A stretch of 64,000 nt of DNA, taken from positions 7,069,673 through 7,133,672 of the forward strand of contig OX359197.1 of NCBI GenBank assembly GCA_947172415.1. The letters run 5' to 3'. Below are positions 56,845 through 64,000 of the stretch, in pieces. Source of the stretch: Chondrosia reniformis (Eukaryota; Porifera; Demospongiae; Chondrillida; Chondrillidae). Under the pieces are notes generated by a model that made no database searches, was not told where the DNA came from, and saw only the letters and a program-made list of their open reading frames with translations. A program made the translations under genes and the position numbers. The first letter of the stretch is position 1. Each line of letters starts with the position of its first letter.

Positions 56845-59237
56845 TTACAATAACCTTGAAAAATCTGGTGATCTGTTGATAGCCACCCTGAAGTCCTGGA
56901 GATGGAGACCAGCCTTTGAGTTTTTACTTTTATTCAACTCGGTAAACACCTAATGTCAGGTAATATGTACTGCACATAAAGTGTGAGATACAGTTTAACT
57001 TGATCATGATGTCACTATAATCTTTAAGATGGTACATCTTTACTATGGTAAACGCTTCAAGTTGGTTTACTTCTTCTATCAGCTTTTCTTTGTGTTCATC
57101 CGAGAGTTTCTGTTCCTCTTCCTTCCCAGTGTAGTGGTCCAACATGTTCTTTAAGTCATCAATACCAATGTGTCCATCTTGATCAAAGTCTAAAGAAGGA
57201 AGAAGGAAGGTGAATGAATCTTGTGTGTTTACCCGGAGAAGAGTTTCAGAACAGAAGAGACGCACCAAATATGAGAAAAGCATAAATTATTCTCGTGTTG
57301 AGAGGATTCTACAAGAAAACAATTGACAAGATTTAAAAAAAACAATCTTACAGTCAGCTAATGATTATTAATATTATAAAAGTAGCTATTTATGAATGAA
57401 GAGATGTGAACTTATATATATACTATGTACGTACCTATAATGTTATGTAGCTATATACCTATAATACATGTGTGTATATATTATATATGTACCTATACCT
57501 ATGTGTGTGTATTTATACACATGCCATATGTGTGTATACCTTTGGGCTTAAACCAGACACCATATCCAGAAAGTCAACAAATGACATGGTATCTTGTTCC
57601 TGGTCAGAAGAAAATATTTCACAAATTCTTCTTCTAAAAGGATTTACCTGGATGAAATTGAAAGCATTCTAGCTGAACAAGTTTGCTTGTATCAAATATC
57701 AAATGTTTAGAGGATCATTGCTTGTGCAAGAGCTTGCGTGTTACATGAATGAACAGGTACCTTGATTTCGTCAAAGTTGTCCATGAAGTACTGAATAGGC
57801 AGACGAACTTGTTCTACCTTGGCGTGTCCATTGGAGTCATACAAGGCAAGAAATTCCTCTCCATTGCTAATGTTTTTGAATTCTTCAGCATATCCATTAT
57901 ACAGCTTTTCAAATCTCTTCCATGCACTGTGAATAAGAGAAAGAGGGCTTTTTGTGAATAAGTGACTTAAATGGTCCCGTGACTGGTCGAGTGGCAGTTT
58001 TCATTGCAATTCTATGTGTCCAGTAAGTAGTTTTGTATTTCAATAGGAGATGGAGTTTATTCATTCTTATAGTAGCAATAAATATAATTTAGTAACTATA
58101 CTAAGGGTTATACCCATGTATGTAAGCTGAGATTCCAGTATGGTAGAAATGAAATGAAATATAACACTTACTTTGTGATTTCTGCTCTAGTCCACCAGCC
58201 AATCTCCTTCTACAGTGACAAAGTGAATCAGTAGCTGAAAGGTTACGTGATAAACAAGAACAAGACAGGAGCAATGATAAAGGGTCAGATGTCAGGACCA
58301 GTGGAGAAGTGGAGAAAAGAAAGTTAGTCTAAATGCATCCTCATCCAAGCTCTAACGGTTTGCCCGTAGTCTCATGTGTTTTAGTCTGTTATATTATATA
58401 TGTTTCCTTAGCCCCTTATGCATGATATAACTGTGTAGGAAAGTGGTGATTTGGACTATTAGTGCTTTATATAGTTTGGTTGCTAATCTCATTTTGAGGC
58501 ATACCAAAGACCTATATATAGAGCAATGTACATTGACACCTATCAAAGGGTATTACCCAGATTTTTAAGTTGCTATAAATAGCTGTGATGGAATGTATCC
58601 ATAGAAATTAGAGACCAAATATGTGCCTTTGTATATACAATTACTTCCTGTAGTGAAGGCATTCAGCAACAGCCAGGAAATCCCTTTGAATGCCTCAAAA
58701 AACACAAGTTATCAACTGAATAGCTTCTCTTTGATGCTGTCTTCTTTGGAGCAACACAATTAGTATAGTGTGTGACTCATTTGAGTGTATGTAATAGATG
58801 TATCAGAAGTATATTATATTAACACAGATTTACAGTTCCCACACAGATGATCTAGAGTGCTGTTGATTGAGGAGGAGAGGGAGTGCAATAGGTGTACCAT
58901 CTAACATCAATACCAACCCATCTAACATTACCAAAGGAACACACTCCCAGGATACACCTGTTAGTGTATTCACATAATAAATGAGTATCTAAAACACCAT
59001 TTCCTACATACTACATCTATTCTACAGTAAAGGACCATGGGGAACTAAATTTATAATTTATATTAGTGAGCTTTTGAATGAGAATACAAGAGTCTTCTCT
59101 TTATTCTTCGGCTCCACCGCCTGACATATTGGCTAGGGACACTTGGGATCAGACCGATACACTTATAACATACTCACCTCAAATTCCAACATGGTCTCCT
59201 CTGCGATAGCTCGTCCTACCCCACACGCGTTACCCAT
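56845..59237 (-). CDS. CIB-family EF-hand calcium sensor, seven exons
   Basis: Exons 59237-59178, 58209-58172, 57926-57761, 57647-57540, 57308-57266, 57189-57071 and 56949-56845 join in phase to 212 residues. The N-terminus MGNACG is an N-myristoylation signal. NPFRRRICEIFSS and MSFVDFLDMVSGLSP, then YAFLIFDFDQDGHIGIDDL, are calcium and integrin-binding protein landmarks. EF-hand 3 is canonical with Asp at position 12, as in CIB1. EF-hand 4 (about SKNSKAGLHLQD) has lost the first and third ligands, unlike typical CIBs. The tail DFRVAINRSPDF fits the family end. CIBs bind integrin tails and TMC channels in other animals. A one-base change in the terminal T run would extend the C-terminus. Confidence 0.85.
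58270..58380 (+). repeat. Dispersed repeat fragment
   Basis: Degenerate match to the family at 5206-5460 (GACCAGTGGAGAAG..., CATCCTCATCCAAGCTCT), in intron 1 of the CIB gene. A further piece in the opposite direction lies near 59015-59100. Confidence 0.5.
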
Positions 59238-59287
59238 CCTCTTCTGGTCGTCGTGTGCAGTAACGTTCTGATCCAACTTTTAAACAA

Positions 59288-59512
59288 ATGTTTCGTCTAA
59301 TTGGGCGTGTTTGTAAGCTTCATTCGGAAAGTATTCGGAAGTTTCTATTGCACAATACTCAAGAGTCACCGCACGTACAAAGTATAACTTTTAAGAAATC
59401 TCTCCTTGTTAACACTCAACAGTTTTCCACCTTCTGTAAATCGACGCATGCAATTAAACCTCACAGAGTTGTGTGTGAGTGCAAAATGAACATTTCTTTA
59501 AATCTTAAATAA
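59288..59512 (+). CDS. Small basic ORF, 74 residues, possible mitochondrial protein
   Basis: ATG 59288 to TAA 59512, beginning 51 bp from and divergent to the CIB start. It begins MFRLIGRVCKLHSESIRKFLL, rich in Arg, Lys and Ser with few acidic residues, as in mitochondrial presequences. AAATAAATG right after the stop could be a polyadenylation signal. Family unknown. It is short, so it may be chance. Confidence 0.3.
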   Translation: MFRLIGRVCKLHSESIRKFLLHNTQESPHVQSITFKKSLLVNTQQFSTFCKSTHAIKPHRVVCECKMNISLNLK

Positions 59513-59554
59513 ATGTTTCAAGGAATGAAACTACATGCAGATGTCACGAAAATA

Positions 59555-61458
59555 TTACTCTTGAACTAAAAGTGCCGTATGTTGTCCTCCTGATGCAATA
59601 GAGATAACCTTCTTGTTTTCAATCTTCTTCCCCTTCATCAGTACTGGCACCAGCTGGTCATCTTCCTCACAGCCGCTGGAGAGCTGCAGATTGGTGCCCA
59701 TCCCCCAGCCACAGGCCTGCCCTGTGTCCTGCACTGCAAAGGAGACACAGGCTCCGGCCGTTATACTAACTACATTGGACAGGCTATCTATCACAACAGG
59801 AGTATGTGGTTCCTCAGGGTTTTCCCCTAATCCCAGCCGGCCATATTCAGTTCTCCCAATGGCATAGACCTTGCCCTTTTTGGTACTCAAAATTGTGTGG
59901 TGCTGTCCGCCAGAAATATCTGACAACTCCTCCTTCATCAATACCTGCCAAGAAGGTGGTAATATCTCTGGCATGAACCTATTGTTCACATCTCCTGTGC
60001 CAAGCTGGCCATAATTGTTTAGTCCCCATGCGTAGACCTGCTGGGTCTCCATGGCAACTGCAAATGTGTGATAGGAGCCACAGAAGATGTCTGCAAATTT
60101 TGGTTTGACTCCTCTAGTTCGCTTGACCTTGACTACGCTTGGAATGAGTAGGGCAGTGATCCCCTTTCTCCCTCCTCTAAAGGCAAAACGCTCTGCAATC
60201 CTGCCCAGTTGTCCCTGTTCTCCGCAGCCAAGAGACATCACTTCACCAGAGATGGTCAGAAAGATAAGATGGTCACTGCCTGAAGCTATCTTCACAACAG
60301 GATCACTCGGGGACTTGTAGATCAGCTGAGGTGAGGAGGATGGACTACTGGTAATCAGACCAAATGGACCATTGGAATCCTAAAGAGTGGAAGAAAAGAG
60401 TAATTGCAACCTTGAAAAGAAAATGGCTACCCATACATAGGTACTTAGAATCTAAACCTGGATCACTGTCCTTAGCATTCAGTGACAGATAGCTCTGTAA
60501 TTACAGGGTTTTACTCACTCTAAACACTCCACAGACATACACCTCTCCATTGGCTGTGAGGGCAGCCGTATGACTGTCCCCTGCTGACACTTGAACTATT
60601 CTGACCTTATCCAAGTCTGTCACCAGACCCGGAAGGAACTCCCCTCCCTCATCCACCTTCCTCCCGAGGGCACCCTCATCATTACACCCCCATGTATATA
60701 TCTACACGGAGATACGTACAGAACCATAATTTGGACAAGCATTCAATCACAGAAACATGTAATTGAAAGTCTTCAATACACAGGGTTAAGGCATTCAAAT
60801 CGTAGGAAACAATCAATTATATATCATTTACATGGTTCGCATGTGTAGATAGGGTTAAGTGTGTATACATCCACACTGACCAAGTCACTGGATATATTGG
60901 ATGGAGTATTCAGAGTTGTGCCAAGCTAGACTCACTTTTCCGTCCGCTGTGAGGCATACTGTATGCATTCCTCCGCACACCACCTTTACCACCTCCTTCC
61001 CTTCCAACTCTCCTCCCACTGGCTGAGGAAACTTCTTCTCCAAGACATCTTCTCCCAACCCCAGCTGACCCACGTCCCCTTGCCCAACCGTCAGCACGCG
61101 CCCAGGAGCAGTTATCTTCCTCAATGCCTTGTAGTAATCAGTAGAGAGATCAACCCCCTTGACATCACTAGATTCACTTCGGCTCTCTAGGAGACGCAGT
61201 TAGGAGAAAGCAGCATTACATAACTCGCTTGTTTAGTTACAGTTGGTTGCAGAGTGAGGATGCGTGCACCATTAGCTCACTTTTCTGATTCCCTCCATTT
61301 TCAGTTTTCGATCGTTTGCTCGGAGGAATTCCCTCCTCTGATTGGCTACCTGATCTGGTGCTCCTCGACGCATCCGATTTGACGCTCACGTTATCAGAAT
61401 TATCTAGCTTAGTAGCTATTAATTGTTTAGTACTCTTTCTACCTTTTCTTGGAGGCAT
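59555..61458 (-). CDS. RCC1: Regulator of chromosome condensation 1 (RCC1)
   Basis: Exons 61458-61281, 61186-60936, 60701-60519 and 60379-59555 give 478 residues. RCC1 is the chromatin-bound guanine exchange factor for Ran. The N-terminus is basic ([18 protein letters not shown]), as needed for nuclear import and DNA contact. Seven blades follow: [111 protein letters not shown] and [10 protein letters not shown]. Length is slightly above the human 421, owing to the longer N-terminal tail. No missing key residues seen. Confidence 0.95.
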
Positions 61459-61737
61459 CCCTAATAATCTTACCTTCGACAGAAATCAACTAAGGGAGTC
61501 ACGTGACTAGCAAATAAAAATGACACCTTAGGCGATAAAGGCAAATATGCATATGAAATGCCAGTATTTTTTAGAAATGAGGACAAATACAATATTTGAT
61601 TTAGAGAGTTTTGTTGTAAAAATTTTCATTTTCTTCAAGGGACTAAATTAATTTCAAGGCAAATACCCCCTCTCTAAATAATATCTTCAATTGATTTATA
61701 CACTTAGCATGTAATAACAATGAATATAAATTGATGA

Positions 61738-63368
61738 TTATTGCACAAAGTTGCTTGAAGGATTGTGTTCCTCAGTCTTGTGGTCAGCTGGGTTGGGTCT
61801 GGCCTCGTACGAGCAGATGGTTACTCCATGTCTGTGGCCCTGGAAGTGCATCAGATGGAGGAGATATCAGTCAGTTTCAAATAGTAGATATACATGAACA
61901 ACTGAATACTTCTGTGATGTACACACTTTAGTGAACTCTCCTCGCAGTCCAATGTAATATATTTCAGTGTTCTCTCCTCCAAAATTCTTTGAAAAATGAA
62001 GCAAAAGACTTTGGCAGGAGGCAAACTTGGTAGGTCTGAGTGAGAGGAGAGAGATATGCTACCTTACCAAAGTGAGAGGAGAGAGATATACTACCTTACC
62101 AAAGTGAGAGGAGAGATATACTACCTTACCACAATCATCACTTCATAAACCAGAATGGTAATTATTGTACTAGTTTTATGAAAATACAGCTCAAAAACTT
62201 ACCACATAACTCTTTTGAATGTACCAAATACACTACAGCTTGTTACCATGGTTACTCACTTGACTGTATATTCCACTTGTGCCGTTTCATCATGTGTTAG
62301 TTCAATGACTTGGTCCGGAGGTCCACGTACTTCATCAAATCCCAAAAGTGGTCGGTTCTTAAATCTACAGCACATCCAACTATGAATGTACATATCTACA
62401 ACAGTACTGATTGATAGCCTACATTCTCAGCTCCGAGGGATGAGTGTCTCCGCCTCCTCCGATCACTCTGAGACCTTTCAACTTCACATCACCCGTGAAA
62501 CTGCAACACAAAGTTGCAAAGACTTAAGAATAACATTATGATAAGTGTAATTGATGAGTGTAATTGATGAATGCATGCGAGCCAAGGATTCACAGAAGAT
62601 CAAGATAAAGAAAAGACAAAGACTCCCAGGATCACTGATAAAGGGTGGAATTCCCAGAAACGGCTGTCTGACCCAGTGGAGAAGATGAAAGAAGGGAAAG
62701 AAGGAAGAAAAGATTCCTGTATCCTCATCCAAAAGCTCTCTTCAGGTTTAGTTCCCCTATAGGCTCTTTTACAGAATAGGCATTTAGCATGTAGGAAAAT
62801 GGTATCTTAGATTTTTCATATAATTCTTATGACCTGATTTTGATTATCTTACTTACGGAACATAAAAGAGCAGTTCTTCATCCAAATCACTGACAACAAA
62901 CTGCAGAAGGCAAAGATTACCAAACATTACAAATCTCAAAACACACTAGAAGTCTACGAATGGACACGAAGCACTATCAGACACTCCAAAACAGCTGCTG
63001 GTAGAGGAGATATATTTAGGAGAAGTTACATTTTCAGTGTCCATTCGTTCCTCCCAAGATTTGAATACAGTCTTTCCAGAACCTTCACTCTCCTCATTCA
63101 AACACTGAACTTTGTCCAGATCGATCTAAAAAACAAAATAATATGCAAAAGCTATATAGACGAGCTGTCCCTTCATTAGGTCATAGGTTGCTGCCAATAA
63201 CAGATTTGAGCAGACTAGTTAAGAAGGTACTGCAGCTCGCGCCATTTTTCTGCTAGAAAGAGAGATGTTTTTACTTGCCTTTTGATACAGGCTATAAAGT
63301 ATAGCAACATCTTCCGATGAGGAATCGTGATCGTGGTCATGTGAGCAATGGCCGTGTCCGTGCGCCAT
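61738..63368 (-). CDS. PITHD1: PITH domain-containing protein 1
   Basis: Exons 63368-63279, 63125-63030, 62900-62857, 62500-62423, 62364-62260, 62035-61927 and 61839-61738 give 207 residues (human 211). The N-terminus is His/Asp-rich (MAHGHGHCSHDHDHD), then IDLDKVQCLNEE, VFKSWEER, FTGDVKLKG, HPSELR, FSKNFGGENTEIYYIGLRGE and a last exon HGVTICSYEARPNPADHK. The PITH domain resembles the proteasome-interacting part of TXNL1. Intron 1 is GC-AG (AAG|GCAAGT). Without the last exon the frame would stop at 61867, but the conserved C-terminus supports splicing there. The gene shares a very short promoter with the next gene. Confidence 0.93.
62036..62135. repeat. 32-bp minisatellite, 3 copies
   Basis: Unit GTGAGAGGAGAGAGATATGC + TACCTTACCAAA repeated three times in intron 5 of PITHD1, abutting the exon 6 acceptor. 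Confidence 0.85.
62577..62825 (+). repeat. Dispersed repeat, copy 3 (near full length)
   Basis: Best match to 5206-5460, from GCCAAGGATTCACAGAAGAT to GGTATCTTAGATTTTTCAT. It fills intron 3 of PITHD1. Low divergence between copies suggests recent spread. Confidence 0.8.
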
Positions 63369-63426
63369 TTTGGCTTTTGATCAGCTAACCACGCCCCCAT
63401 TTGATGGGTGTGTCCGGAGGCGAAGC
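63369..63426. promoter_or_regulatory. Bidirectional promoter between PITHD1 and small membrane protein
   Basis: Only 58 bp separate the two start codons, which point outwards. Both starts sit in GGCG-rich context (GCGCCAT / CATGGCGG), so the transcripts must overlap or have near-zero 5' leaders. Confidence 0.6.
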
Positions 63427-63889
63427 ATGGCGGATAGGAGGTGGGCAGTGGTAATTCTTTTCACTTTACCGCACAACTGCGCTGCCCAGTTTGGTAAGCC
63501 ATGTCAATGATATTAAATAAAGAGACAAAAATGTCTTATATAGTGCCTGCAGAGTTTCAATTTTATGATGTCCACATAGTATCATCATATCACTTTAAAG
63601 TTAGACCATATGGTTAGGGGAAGGTCCCTCTAACTCACAGGCTAGTCTACTTTGGGAGTTTACTATTTAAATCTGTGTCTTATAAATTGCCAAAATCTCA
63701 ATGAGATTGTTGACATCTATATTGTATCTCACAATGGTAGATGATACCTCACGTACTGTGGCTATTGTGGTAGCTGTGGCTCTGGTGTTGGTTGCCATGG
63801 CAGCAGCTGTCATAATAATAGGCATTCTTGTTCAGTGGTGCAGGCAGCGAAAGAGGAGTACATTTGGTCAGTTAAACAATGTAATGTGA
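63427..63889 (+). CDS. Small single-pass membrane protein (possibly partial)
   Basis: Exons 63427-63493 and 63741-63889 join in phase 1 to 71 residues: a signal peptide (RRWAVVILFTLPHNCAAQF), a very short outer part (DDTSRTV), a membrane helix (AIVVAVALVLVAMAAAVIIIGILV) and a short basic tail (QWCRQRKRSTFGQ). A possible donor (TTTG|GTCAGT, 63867) could replace the TGA end and lead to exons beyond the window. Family not recognised. Confidence 0.5.
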
Positions 63890-64000
63890 TAGTGACATTT
63901 CATCCTCACAGATTCTGAGGAGTAATTAGTATACCCCATATTTGAATAGTTGATATTCCAACTAACAATGTCACATGTATGATACTACGGACTTGTATGT

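Noticed and set aside
61867-61869. TGA as the end of PITHD1
   Set aside because: The conserved C-terminus (HGVTICSYEARPNPADHK) lies in a further exon at 61839-61738 reached from a GTGTGT donor after GEFTK, so the TGA is intronic.

Overview
The window looks like nuclear DNA of a sponge, most likely a demosponge of the Amphimedon type. It is AT-rich and gene-dense, and most introns are short GT-AG (two are GC-AG). The gene content is animal: rhodopsin-family GPCRs, Ig, FN3, NHR, TRAF, NIDO and sushi-like domains, CIB, CPEB and cilia genes. The species is inferred from this content and was not checked by any search. All multi-exon models were built by hand from splice sites, reading-frame phase and protein family knowledge.

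Layout. 1-8 kb: last exon of HIBADH, then three tandem intronless arylamine N-acetyltransferase (NAT) genes among LINE relics, a MITE and a dispersed repeat; the third NAT has lost its normal N-terminus. 8-18.5 kb: an intronless GPCR and a five-exon CIMIP2C (FAM166C) cilia gene whose introns hold three minisatellites. 18.5-23.4 kb: repeat-rich, with a duplicated gene-like segment and no confident gene. 23.4-28 kb (minus): three exons joining in phase into a predicted NHR-RING-TRAF/MATH protein, with a perfect 386-bp inverted repeat of a Penelope-like element (PLE) in its second intron. 29.5-37.8 kb: CCDC13 in 13 exons, carrying an antisense Ig/FN3 gene in intron 5, an unknown intronless ORF in intron 8 and a PLE relic in intron 9. 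38-42 kb: a short CPEB of the CPEB2-4 class and a second GPCR. 42.5-47.5 kb: a 1337-residue glycine-rich protein of unknown function. 47.9-54.1 kb: a NIDO-domain membrane protein (minus) and a divergent secreted cysteine-rich sushi-like protein (plus). 54.7-63.4 kb (minus): a papain-like pseudoprotease, a CIB-family calcium sensor, RCC1 and PITHD1. The window ends in a small membrane protein that shares a roughly 58-bp divergent promoter with PITHD1.

The neighbours do not form one pathway. CIMIP2C and CCDC13 are both cilia-associated, and 47.9-56.5 kb clusters three secretory-pathway genes. The best leads are the NHR-RING-TRAF fusion, the nested genes in CCDC13, hammerhead-ribozyme-like cores in the PLE tails, an intronic minisatellite in which every unit resembles a 3' splice site, and the dead cysteine protease.
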